Source of the DNA: ZC4RG30 sp035556135
GTDB taxonomy: Bacteria; Pseudomonadota; Gammaproteobacteria; Steroidobacterales; Steroidobacteraceae
Assembly (NCBI GenBank): GCA_035556135.1
Contig: DATMFO010000003.1
Coordinates: 1,488,001 to 1,552,000 of the forward strand
Length of the DNA stretch: 64,000 nt
Reading direction: 5' to 3'
Part shown: positions 43,786-51,849 of the stretch, piece by piece
Numbering within the stretch: position 1 is the first letter of the stretch
Layout of the letters: every line of letters starts with the position of its first letter
Translations under genes and position numbers: made by a program
Notes under the pieces: generated by a model
What the model was told of the DNA's origin: nothing
The model's database searches: none
Seen by the model: the letters and a program-made list of their open reading frames with translations, nothing else

Positions 43786-44339
43786 TCAGCGCCAGTCGGC
43801 AAGCCAGTCCCTCATCCTGGCGATCTCGGCACGCTGCACGGCCAGCATCTCGTCGAGGATTCGCGGTGACGGCCAGCTGCTGCCGAAAAGTCTGTATGTT
43901 GTTGCGCGTATTCTGCAGGGCCCGACTCCACCTGGCACACCCTGGCCAGCGGCAGCTGGCGCAGGTAGAGCCTGCCATACTGCTGTTGTTCTTCGGCTGT
44001 CAGGTTCAGCTCAGGTGGAGACCGAACTGCAACCTGGCGCTGCGATTCCCATTGCCTGTCGCAATCCAGCCCAGCGACTGCCGACAACTGGACAGGCCGG
44101 ACCGCCGGATCTGGAACCCGGACGGTAGCTGGTTCAGCCTGCGAGACAGGCGGGGCCACCCGACCCTCAGGCTGGACTTCCGGAATCGGGCCGGACTGAA
44201 GTCGCGCCTCCAAGCCCACGACATGCTCGCGCAGCTGCGCCGATAGCTCACGTTCGGCTCGCAATTCGATCCAGAGGAATGTCGCCACGACGTCGGCCAT
44301 CAGAGCCATGGCCGCGAACAACACAGCGGGCTTGCGCAT
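43786..44339 (-). pseudogene. Frameshifted third copy of the membrane-anchored coiled-coil family
   Basis: ATG 44339 begins MRKPAVLFAAMALMADVVAT, with IELRAERELSAQLREHV just after, close to the copy at 4730-5752. The family's LTAEEQQQYGRLYL helix is present. Beyond ~43930 the frame ceases to look like the family: coding-like segments appear in the other two frames (ALQNTRNNIQTFRQQLAV, then ILDEMLAVQRAEIARMRDWL before a stop at 43786). Two frameshifts would join them into a ~180-residue protein, still shorter than the ~300-residue relatives. A pseudogene or base-call error are both possible. Confidence 0.6.
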
Positions 44340-44367
44340 GGAACCCCCGGATAGCTGGGGAGCCAGT

Positions 44368-44481
44368 CTAGCCGATGCGCTGCCCGCGCTCCCGCCCCTC
44401 GAATGCCCCGCGCGCCGGCGCGTAGAGCATCGGCAGTATGTCGTAGGCGGGCGCAAGCGCGAAAACCACTCGTGTTTTTGT
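44368..44481 (-). pseudogene. HipA-like kinase C-terminal remnant
   Basis: In the 370-base gap 44340-44709 the minus strand encodes VVFALAPAYDILPMLYAPAR before a stop at 44368. The LAPxYDxLPMxYAP block is characteristic of the HipA-type serine/threonine kinase toxin fold. Upstream (44482-44650) no further HipA motif such as the NTD-H-N catalytic loop can be read in any frame. This is a small relic of a HipBA-like toxin locus. The remaining bases of the gap show no gene. Confidence 0.55.
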
Positions 44482-44709
44482 CCGGCCGAAGCAGGTCCGT
44501 GTACGACGAGCCTACCGGCAACCTCGACACAGCCAACGCGAAGCCGTGATGGAAATGCTCACCCACCTGTTGTGTCGCGCAGCTGTCATCACCTCGTCTG
44601 CGGCAGGCTCAGCACGCTGCTCGAATTCTGACGTCGATATCCAACAGGGCACGCATCGATGAGAATCCCTTAGACTCCGCACCTCAATGCTCGACTGGGA
44701 GATAAGTCA

Positions 44710-45012
44710 ATGGCCGCCTACTTCATCCTGCACAACCGCATTCGCGACGGGCATTCGCTGGATGAGTACATCCCGAAAGCGCTCGAATCCTGGGCTCCGT
44801 ACGAGCCCGAAGTGCTGGTACTCGAGGAAAACTCGCAGGTCATCGAAGGCAATACCGAGTATCCACGGACGATCGTCGTGCGTTTCAAATCCAGGGCCGA
44901 TGCCGAAGCCTGGTATAACTCGCCGGAATACCGGGCCATCCGATCGCTGCGCCTGGCCGCGATCGAGGGCTACGCAGTTCTCGTCGATGAATTCAGTCCA
45001 TCGGCTTCATAG
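44710..45012 (+). CDS. DUF1330 family protein
   Basis: 100 residues, one ferredoxin-like/dimeric alpha-beta barrel. MAAYFILHNRIRDGHSLDEY, then VLEENSQVIEGN, and VVRFKSRADAEAWYNSPEY followed by RLAA match DUF1330. GGGAG lies upstream of the ATG. Family members are small stress or antibiotic-biosynthesis monooxygenase-like folds; function is not fixed. Confidence 0.88.
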   Translation: MAAYFILHNRIRDGHSLDEYIPKALESWAPYEPEVLVLEENSQVIEGNTEYPRTIVVRFKSRADAEAWYNSPEYRAIRSLRLAAIEGYAVLVDEFSPSAS

Positions 45013-45115
45013 CCAATAGGGAATGAGCGCGCCATGGAATCGGCGGCGACGCACGGATAGAGCAGAGCGCATGTCTCGTTCCGGGCACCGAGAGCCCGTG
45101 ACGAAGAGCGGACTT

Positions 45116-45787
45116 CTATTGCACCACACGGAGCAAGGTCAGCCCTTCGCCGACCGGCAGCATCGCGATCTCGACGCGCGGGTCATGGTGAACGCGGCGG
45201 TTGAATTCCTTGATCGCCTGCGCGTTCTCCGAAGTCATGTGTATGACCGGCGTACGCGACAGGCCCAGCGTGTTGTCGACCGCGATAAGGCCGCCCGGAC
45301 GGATCAGGGTCAGCAGCTTCTCGAAGTAGGCGAAATAGTTCGGCTTGTCTGCGTCGACAAAGGCAAAGTCAAAGCCGCGCCGTCCGTTCTCGGCGGCAGC
45401 CAGTTCGTCGAGAGTCTGCAAGGCAGGCTGGATCTTCAACTTGATCCTCTGCGCGACGCCCGCTTCCCGCCAGAATGGTTCACCCACGTCAGTGAACATG
45501 CGGGAGACGTCGCAGGCGATCAGCTCGCCACCCTCCGGCAGCGCCTGTGCGACCGCCAGCGCGGAATAGCCGGTGTAAGTCCCGATCTCGATGCAGCGCC
45601 GGGCACCGATCAGCCGCACCAGCAGCGCCAACAACTGGCCTTGGTCGGGTCCGATCTGCATCTCGGCTTCCGGGCGCGGCGCTGTCGCCGCGCGCAGGCG
45701 GGCCATCACCTCGGTCTCGCGTGAAGAGACCTCGAGCAGGTAGCGGTATACGTCTTCGTCATGGATGGGACTACGGGCGGCAGTCAT
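45116..45787 (-). CDS. O-methyltransferase, caffeoyl-CoA/catechol OMT-like
   Basis: 223 residues with family motifs: CIEIGTYTGYSALAVAQALP (SAM), GGELIACDVS, FDFAFVDADKPNYFAYFEKL (metal-binding Asp) and RPGGLIAVDNTL. Enzymes of this class methylate catechols and other vicinal diols with a divalent metal. It starts 18 bases downstream of G8 gene 3 on the same strand, so co-transcription is likely; a link to catechol-type or sugar substrates is inferred. Confidence 0.9.
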   Translation of the reverse strand: MTAARSPIHDEDVYRYLLEVSSRETEVMARLRAATAPRPEAEMQIGPDQGQLLALLVRLIGARRCIEIGTYTGYSALAVAQALPEGGELIACDVSRMFTDVGEPFWREAGVAQRIKLKIQPALQTLDELAAAENGRRGFDFAFVDADKPNYFAYFEKLLTLIRPGGLIAVDNTLGLSRTPVIHMTSENAQAIKEFNRRVHHDPRVEIAMLPVGEGLTLLRVVQ

Positions 45788-45805
45788 CGCGACCTCGGTG
45801 GATGA

Positions 45806-48394
45806 CTATCGGCTGACCTGGAGGCTGTCCGCGGCACCAGGGTTGCTGCCACGCTTGTATCCCGTGGAGACCACCTTGACCCACAGTGCATCATCGGACT
45901 TGAACCACGAAGTCTTGCTGGCGTTTCGCAGCGCATCCAGACTGCCCTGCTCAGCACCTGCCGCCGCCTTCGCAAAGCCAGGCAGCCTGAACATCACCCA
46001 CGAGCCAGCATCGAGCTCCCTGACCCTGATGTTCACCGAATCACTTTCTGTCTTGACTGTGAATTCGCTGCCTGCGCGAACGTTGGTTTCCCCGTTGCTG
46101 ACAACCTCTTTGCCATTGCGGGTGATGAGAGTGGGCCCTGGAGGTGCCAGCGGACCTCTGATGCGTCCACCACCCGGAGCAATTTCAAACGTAGCTTGCC
46201 GGCCACCACCCGTAATGCCTCCACCGCCAAGATTCATGCGGCCAATATCACCCGTGCACACCGCGGCGTTCCAGGTGGGCCTGACCTCGCAATTGTCGAT
46301 GAGGTCGATCCCGGAGAGGGTGTTGATGATGTAGGAATCGGGGACGCCGGTGATGGTGCCATCCTTGTCGTTGAACACCGTGTTCCCATAGGAAGTATTT
46401 CCCCAGTCGTCATTGCTCCACCGGTTGTTGCCTTCCATGGGCGGGAAGTACACGGGTTTGGCCTTGATGAACTTCGAACGGGCCATGGTGTTGTCGGTGC
46501 TCATGGCAAAGCTGCTGAACAGCAACTGGGAAACCGCTCCGGTCTTGCGGGTGGCATTGTCTTCGTAGTTCACGAAGGTGTTGTTGTCCAGCTCATGGTG
46601 GTAGTCGTAGAACTCGTAGGCACGGATCGGGAAATCCGGAACCTTCGGCTGCGGCAGGCTGCGGCCATAGGAAATTTCCGACGGCGCTCGCGGGGTGCCG
46701 ATATTTTCGGATTCGCCAACAAACACCGAATCAACCACCCGTGACGTGAATGTGTAGAACGAGCGATCGAAGTTGCCGCCGGCATGCGTAAAGCCAATGC
46801 CGTTGTCGGCAAACTTCAGGCCCTTGTAGATGTGCATTTCACCCCGACCCCAGATGCCGCTGTTGCGGTTCTTGTAGGCGGTGAAGTCCTCGATGACAGA
46901 CTCTACGGGGTCGGTACGCTGGCCCGGAGTGGCAAAGGCAATGTACCCGTAGGCTCGCGTCCGGCCATTGGGCAGGGGGCCGCGGTCCTGCATGAGGCTG
47001 TCGACGTTCGAATGAGCGACGTTGCCCTTGAACTCGCGGATTTTCGTTTGAGCCGGCCAGGTGTTCTTGCTGACATCCGTACCTTCGAACGCGCCGGTCG
47101 GATGATCCGGAAATGCAAACCAGAACCCTGTCGCATCCGATCCCGCAGCCACGTTACCCACATAGGTGTTGTCCGGATTGGTGATCCAGTACGACGACAC
47201 CGTGTTGTCGGAAGGGATGAGGACTTCCCTGGAATCCTGGCCGGTGGTCTTGAAATTCAGCAGGTCCGGGGTCGATCCGAACGGCGTAAGGTCGGTGGGA
47301 TCGCAGGGCTTGGACGTGTGGCACTTGGTCTGGATGGCCAGGTTCTTCACGAACTGGTTGCCGATCTCGATGCCGTCTTCCATGAAGAAGCAGTGGCCGA
47401 CATTGTTGTACGTGACGTTGTTTTCAACCTGCAGGTAGTTGGTGCCGTGCACGGTCACGCAGCGGTTGTAGGTGTCGTGGATGGCCGCGTTCCTGATGTA
47501 CTGGCCCTTGGCGTCGCCGACCAGGTGCCAGTGGATCGGGTAGCGTGCCAGCGTCAGGTTCTGGCCCATGCGGCTCAGCTCGACGCCCGAGATCTTCATG
47601 GTGCTCGACGGCATCGCCATGATGTGGCCGCCGAAGTAGCTCTGCTCGGCATCGGCCGATGCCTGGATCTTGATGTTGCGTGTGAGCAAGCCCACCTCAC
47701 CCCGCTCGTCTACGCCGAACGTGATCTCTCCGAAATGCATGAACTCGAGCTTCCGGTCCAGCGTGATCCTGTTGCCGCGAATAGCGGCAATGGTGCGGCG
47801 CTCGGCCTGGCGCGCATCGTAATCCGTCGAGGCGAGGACGATTTCGTCGCCGACTTTCCATTGAGCCGCATTCAGCACCTCGATCGAGTTGGCGCCGGCT
47901 TCGGCGGTCTTCGCAAGTTTGGTCCAGGAGTTCGTGCGGTTGCCGTGCAGGTTCAGGGTGCCGCCGGAGATCATGATGCCGCGGTCGCCCATTCCGGCCA
48001 TCACTTCCTCACCCTTGACGGTGTCGGTGAATGTGATGGTCGCCTTGCGGGTGTGGGGACGAGCTTCGCTGCCAATGGCCAGCTCGCCGTGCAGCATGAT
48101 CCACTCGGTGGTCAGCTCCAGGTCTGCGTTTTTGGCAAAAGTGAGCTTGCCGTCGATGGAAAGGCCGCCGAGGGCGGGAGGGCTGACGTCCAGCACCACG
48201 TGCTGGTCCTTGCCGATGACGACTTTGTCGCCGGCGGCCGGGACCTTCTTGCTGGGCCAGGTGGCCGGATCGGACCAGTTCGTCGACTTGGTCGTTGGGC
48301 CGGCATTCTGTGCCTGCACGACTGCGACTACGCTGCCTAGAGCGAACGCTGGAACCAGCGAATAGAGAAGGAGCGAGCGACTCTTCCTGCTCAT
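45806..48394 (-). CDS. Secreted G8-domain parallel beta-helix protein, CEMIP/TMEM2-like (copy 3)
   Basis: 862 residues from ATG 48394; in-frame codons to 48451 add nothing. Signal peptide (to about residue 29), then G8 domain (NWSDPATWPSKKVPAAGDKV, LSIDGKLTFAKN), beta-helix blocks LARYPIHWHLVGDAKGQYI, IHDTYNRCVTVHG, GHCFFMEDGIE, AAGSDATGFWFAF, AHSNVDSLMQDRG, VGESENIG, and the shared C-terminal domain (ELDAGSWVMFRLPGF). The signal peptide and upstream leader resemble copy 1 more than copy 2. The glycine-rich linker is short (MNLGGGGITGGGRQ). In the AHSN motif the DGFM(F/I)DR of the others is replaced by VDSLMQDRG. Co-transcribed with the O-methyltransferase. Confidence 0.88.
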   Translation of the reverse strand: MSRKSRSLLLYSLVPAFALGSVVAVVQAQNAGPTTKSTNWSDPATWPSKKVPAAGDKVVIGKDQHVVLDVSPPALGGLSIDGKLTFAKNADLELTTEWIMLHGELAIGSEARPHTRKATITFTDTVKGEEVMAGMGDRGIMISGGTLNLHGNRTNSWTKLAKTAEAGANSIEVLNAAQWKVGDEIVLASTDYDARQAERRTIAAIRGNRITLDRKLEFMHFGEITFGVDERGEVGLLTRNIKIQASADAEQSYFGGHIMAMPSSTMKISGVELSRMGQNLTLARYPIHWHLVGDAKGQYIRNAAIHDTYNRCVTVHGTNYLQVENNVTYNNVGHCFFMEDGIEIGNQFVKNLAIQTKCHTSKPCDPTDLTPFGSTPDLLNFKTTGQDSREVLIPSDNTVSSYWITNPDNTYVGNVAAGSDATGFWFAFPDHPTGAFEGTDVSKNTWPAQTKIREFKGNVAHSNVDSLMQDRGPLPNGRTRAYGYIAFATPGQRTDPVESVIEDFTAYKNRNSGIWGRGEMHIYKGLKFADNGIGFTHAGGNFDRSFYTFTSRVVDSVFVGESENIGTPRAPSEISYGRSLPQPKVPDFPIRAYEFYDYHHELDNNTFVNYEDNATRKTGAVSQLLFSSFAMSTDNTMARSKFIKAKPVYFPPMEGNNRWSNDDWGNTSYGNTVFNDKDGTITGVPDSYIINTLSGIDLIDNCEVRPTWNAAVCTGDIGRMNLGGGGITGGGRQATFEIAPGGGRIRGPLAPPGPTLITRNGKEVVSNGETNVRAGSEFTVKTESDSVNIRVRELDAGSWVMFRLPGFAKAAAGAEQGSLDALRNASKTSWFKSDDALWVKVVSTGYKRGSNPGAADSLQVSR

Positions 48395-48703
48395 GACTTG
48401 ACCCCCGAATATTTGAAACGTCCCCGGAAACCTGGCGGCCAAGGATGCCACACCCCAAACCCTATCGAACGGCGCCGCGGGCTTTACTCGCTCTTCGCGC
48501 GTTGGCGGGCCAGCAGCTGCCCGTAACCGCGACCATCATGGAGCGCGCCCAATGCATCGATGCGCCCCAATCGCGTCCGGATCAGTGATTGCCCGGTACC
48601 AGACAATGTCGCACGTTCCGGCGCAAGCTCCGGCCCGGCGGGATCGACCAGACGGGCGTCCAGCCGGGAGAGCACCTGCAGCAGCTGGAAGCCGTGCGGC
48701 AGG
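48395..48703 (-). other. 309-base gap with G8 leader and a weak ORF
   Basis: The part next to 48394 is the G8 gene 3 leader; it shares the CGTTTCA-x-AAT-x-TTCGGGGGT pattern with the leader of G8 gene 1. Further along, a minus-strand frame (48484-48720, TTG start) reads HGFQLLQVLSRLDARLVDPA and ends RQRAKSE. It has coding-like composition but no family match, and it may be a decayed gene overlapping the next stop codon. Confidence 0.3.
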
Positions 48704-49012
48704 TCAGGCCTTGGGTTCAACCTTCAGGCATTTGCCCTTGAACTTCTCTCCGGCAGTGGTCTCGCGGGTGGAGTACTCCATGGTCTCCTTGTCGACCATC
48801 ACCTTGATGCCTTTCAGGTAATAGGCGCTGACGCCATCGCGCATCTTGATCGAACCGTTGTCGTCCACCCAGCCTTCTTTCTCGTCATAGCTCACGGCAA
48901 ACGTCTGCTGCTTGCCGGTTGGGCTGGTCCCCTTGCATTCGAGCTGGACCACTTCGGCGAACGTGAGAGGGGATGCGGCGAGCAGTGCAACCGCGAAGGA
49001 AAGGCGTGTCAT
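48704..49012 (-). CDS. Small secreted protein, unknown
   Basis: 102 residues from ATG 49012 with GGAG upstream. Signal peptide LSFAVALLAASPLTFAEV, then a small domain with two cysteines (QLECKG, GKCLKV) and YYLKGIKVMVDKETMEYST. The size and beta pattern suggest a compact periplasmic domain. No family recognised. Confidence 0.7.
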   Translation of the reverse strand: MTRLSFAVALLAASPLTFAEVVQLECKGTSPTGKQQTFAVSYDEKEGWVDDNGSIKMRDGVSAYYLKGIKVMVDKETMEYSTRETTAGEKFKGKCLKVEPKA

Positions 49013-49112
49013 GGGCGGCTCCGTGGGGGTGGTAGTGGCGAAGGGTAATTCCTGGGCCCGGGTGCCTGTGTGAGCCCTTCCACAAATCCCACCCCGCCGG
49101 GCGCGCCGAAGA

Positions 49113-49226
49113 ATGTCGTGGAGCTTGATGACGAGCGGCGTACTGTGGGGCAAGGTGGAGCGACTGGCGCAGGCAGAGCTGCGCTCCGTGAACGGGCAGA
49201 TCGAGTATCTGTTGCGGGCGCCCTGA
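49113..49226 (+). pseudogene. Ribbon-helix-helix (Arc-like) small ORF or frameshifted remnant
   Basis: A 37-residue frame ends LWGKVERLAQAELRSVNGQI-EYLLRAP, the classic ERxAxAELRSVNxQIEYLLR signature of Arc/HicB-type ribbon-helix-helix proteins. The N-terminal strand usually found before LWGKV is absent in this frame; another frame starting near 49070 (KNVVELDDERRTV) could supply it through a frameshift. Either a very short intact protein or, more likely, a damaged antitoxin-type gene. The remaining bases of 49013-49337 hold no other gene. Confidence 0.45.
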
Positions 49227-49337
49227 GCGCCGGGAGACTGCCGCATGCAGGCGAATTTCCTGCCGCAGCAATCTTCCTGCTAGACTGGGCGTATCCCCCT
49301 TTCCCGCCACGCGCTGCCTGCAGCGCCAAGTATCTCC

Positions 49338-50939
49338 ATGCTTTCCACCCAGAACGTCTCCGTCCAGTTCGGCGCCAAGCCCCTATTCGAACAGGTCACC
49401 GTCAAGTTCTCCGACGGCAACCGCTACGGCCTGATCGGTGCCAACGGCTGCGGCAAATCAACGCTGATCAAGGTACTAGGCGGCGAGCTCGAGCCCTCCA
49501 CCGGCGAAGTGGTGCTGCAGCCGGGCCTCCGTCTGGGCAAGCTGCGCCAGAACCAGTTCGGCTACGAGGACGAGCGCGTGCTGGACGTGGTGATGCAGGG
49601 CCATGCCGAAATGTGGGCGGCGATGACCGAGCGCGATCGCATCTATGCCGACCCCGATGCCGACGACACCGCGTTCATGCGCGCCGCGGAGCTGGAAGGA
49701 CGCTTCGCCGAGTACGGGGGCTACGAGGCCGAAGCGCGTGCCGGCGACGTGCTGATCGATGCCGGCATCGCGAAGGAACTACACGAGCTGCCCATGCGCG
49801 AGGTCGCCCCGGGCCTGAAGCTGCGCGTGCTGCTCGCACAGGCCCTGTTCTCGCGCCCGGATGTGCTGCTGCTCGACGAGCCGACCAATAACCTTGACAT
49901 CGACTCCATCCGCTGGCTCGAAGGCGTGCTGAACGACTACCAGGCCACGATGATCATCATCAGCCACGACCGGCATTTCCTGAACCAGGTCTGCACGCAT
50001 ATCGCCGACCTCGACTATCAGCAGCTGAAGATCTACCCCGGCAACTACGACGAGTTCATGCTGGCCTCGCTGCAGGCGCGCCAGCGCGTCGAAGCCGCCA
50101 ACGCCAAGGCCAAGGACCGCATCGCCGACCTGCAGGAGTTCGTGCGCCGCTTCTCTGCCAATGCCTCGAAGGCGCGCCAGGCCACCTCGCGCAAGAAGCT
50201 GCTCGACAAGATCAAGATCGAGGAGATCCGCCCTTCCTCGCGGCAGAACCCCTTCATTCGCTTCGACTATGCGAAGAAGCTGCATCGTGGCGTGTTCACT
50301 GTAGAGGAGCTGTCGCTGCGTTACCCCGGCACCGATGCCGACGTGCTGCACAACATCACCTTCAAGGTCGATGCGGGCGAGCGCGTGGCAATCATCGGCC
50401 CCAACGGCATCGGCAAGAGCACGTTGATGCAGGTGCTGGCTGGCCGACTGCAGCCGGACCAGGGAAAACTGGAGTGGGTGGAGAACGCCGAACCGGGGTA
50501 CCTGCCGCAGGATCCGCAGGCCGAGTTTGCGGACGACGCGGATCTCTTCACCTGGATGTCGCAGTGGACCGGCAAGGGTGATGACGACCAGCTCGTGCGC
50601 GGCACGCTGGGCCGTCTGCTTTTCTCTGGCGACGAAGGTCGCAAGTCCGTGAAGGTGCTGTCGGGCGGCGAGAAGAACCGCATGATCTACGGGAAGCTGA
50701 TCCTCACGCGCCCCAACGTGCTGCTGATGGACGAGCCGACCAACCACATGGACATGGAAACGATCGAGTCGTTGCAGATCGCGCTCGAGAAGTACCCGGG
50801 CACACTGGTGTTCGTGTCACACGATCGCGAATTCGTGTCGGGCCTTGCGACCAGGGTCATCGAGCTGAAGCCAGGCGGACGCATCAATGATTTCCGCGGC
50901 GGATACGAGGAATACCTGCAGATCCGTCGCGCCGCCTGA
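49338..50939 (+). CDS. ybiT: ABC-F family ATPase YbiT
   Basis: 533 residues; two ABC domains with no membrane segments. Walker A motifs GANGCGKSTLIKV and GPNGIGKSTLMQV; Walker B LLLDEPTNNLDIDS and LLMDEPTNHMDMET; second signature LSGGEKNRM. An opening like MLSTQNVSVQFGAKPLFEQV and total length match the YbiT branch. ABC-F proteins act on the ribosome; YbiT-type function is only partly known. No clear ribosome site precedes the ATG. Confidence 0.92.
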   Translation: MLSTQNVSVQFGAKPLFEQVTVKFSDGNRYGLIGANGCGKSTLIKVLGGELEPSTGEVVLQPGLRLGKLRQNQFGYEDERVLDVVMQGHAEMWAAMTERDRIYADPDADDTAFMRAAELEGRFAEYGGYEAEARAGDVLIDAGIAKELHELPMREVAPGLKLRVLLAQALFSRPDVLLLDEPTNNLDIDSIRWLEGVLNDYQATMIIISHDRHFLNQVCTHIADLDYQQLKIYPGNYDEFMLASLQARQRVEAANAKAKDRIADLQEFVRRFSANASKARQATSRKKLLDKIKIEEIRPSSRQNPFIRFDYAKKLHRGVFTVEELSLRYPGTDADVLHNITFKVDAGERVAIIGPNGIGKSTLMQVLAGRLQPDQGKLEWVENAEPGYLPQDPQAEFADDADLFTWMSQWTGKGDDDQLVRGTLGRLLFSGDEGRKSVKVLSGGEKNRMIYGKLILTRPNVLLMDEPTNHMDMETIESLQIALEKYPGTLVFVSHDREFVSGLATRVIELKPGGRINDFRGGYEEYLQIRRAA

Positions 50940-51033
50940 CGCACATTCATGACCGACGCGCAGGTCCTCGCCGACAGGCGCGCGGCAAGGTGCGCTATGT
51001 GGCAAGCGCGGCACTGGATGAGCAGGCGCTGAA

Positions 51034-51212
51034 TATCGATTGGTCGGCTCCAGTGCCAGCTTCACCCGCCCGGGCAAGCCGTCCAGCCGACTCTTGATCA
51101 CCGCAGCATCGTTGCTGATCGAGTACGCCAGCTCGCTGTGACGCTCAAACACATCCAGCCGGTCTTCGCACACATCCACGCCAATGATGACGTCATCGGA
51201 TTCCGATGCCAT
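51034..51212 (-). mobile_element. IS110-family transposase N-terminal fragment
   Basis: The minus strand opens at ATG 51212 with ASESDDVIIGVDVCEDRLDV, a DEDD-type IS110 transposase start (IGVDV-x-x-DRLDVF), and continues to KLALEPTNRY, where homology stops. About 60 residues remain of a normal ~330. No matching terminal ends are visible. It lies in the 892-base gene-poor scar 50940-51831. Confidence 0.7.
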
Positions 51213-51427
51213 GATCCCTCCGTTGTGTTCCAACAACACGCCGGGGACTCACCTTGCGCAACCTTGCCAAACGTCGGCCGCGCCAAGGCGTCATTAGCAA
51301 CTCTGCATCATGTTTCGATGCAGGTTCGGCCGAATGTCACTTTGGGATCGTCCCATCGCTCATCACCTCCCTTGGATGAAACGTTTCACAGATTGAAATC
51401 CGGCACCGCCTCGACGTTCCCCCTACT

Positions 51428-51722
51428 TCACGGCGCTCAGGACGACAGCGGCATCTTCACCGGCGTTCTCGACGATTGACGCAGCGGCTCCTCGATGGCC
51501 CGCGCCAGCAGGGCGGATGCCCACGGTCTGGTCCCCGTTGGCACCTTCCAGATCCTTTGGCGCCCTCTCCGCGCGGATCGGGGCGGTACCGCCGCCCGGC
51601 ACACCACGCCTTCTTCAACGGCGGCTCGGGGTGGCGTGCAGCGCGTCCTCGACTCGGGCCTTCTTTTCCTTCATTTCGACGCTGGTGGCTTCTTCCACCT
51701 GCTGGTGGATCGATTCGAGCCT
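51428..51722 (-). pseudogene. Degenerate fragment of groL
   Basis: The plus-strand text here closely copies the intact groL interval 55688-56060: ACGGCG(C/T)TCAGGACGACAGC, CATCTTCACCGGCGTTCTCG, and CACGCCTTCTTCAACGGCGG match, then a deletion of about 85 bases removes groL 55932-56016. Small insertions and deletions break the frame repeatedly and homology stops on both sides. A non-functional copied piece of the chaperonin gene, in the same orientation as the intact one. The rest of the 50940-51831 gap shows no gene. Confidence 0.85.
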
Positions 51723-51849
51723 GGAAATCGAGGAAGGCACGGATTTCTTGCCTCGGCAGTGACTCACCGCGGAATCGGGTTTCTGGCAGGGTGGGGCCGT
51801 TAATTTCTCAAGCTCCCGGCGTCTTCCACACATGGGCAGGAAAGAGCGG

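Noticed and set aside
50940..51033. Short plus-strand text GKVRYVASAALDEQAL as a remnant gene
   Set aside because: Only about 20 residues with no start, stop context or family match; could be chance.
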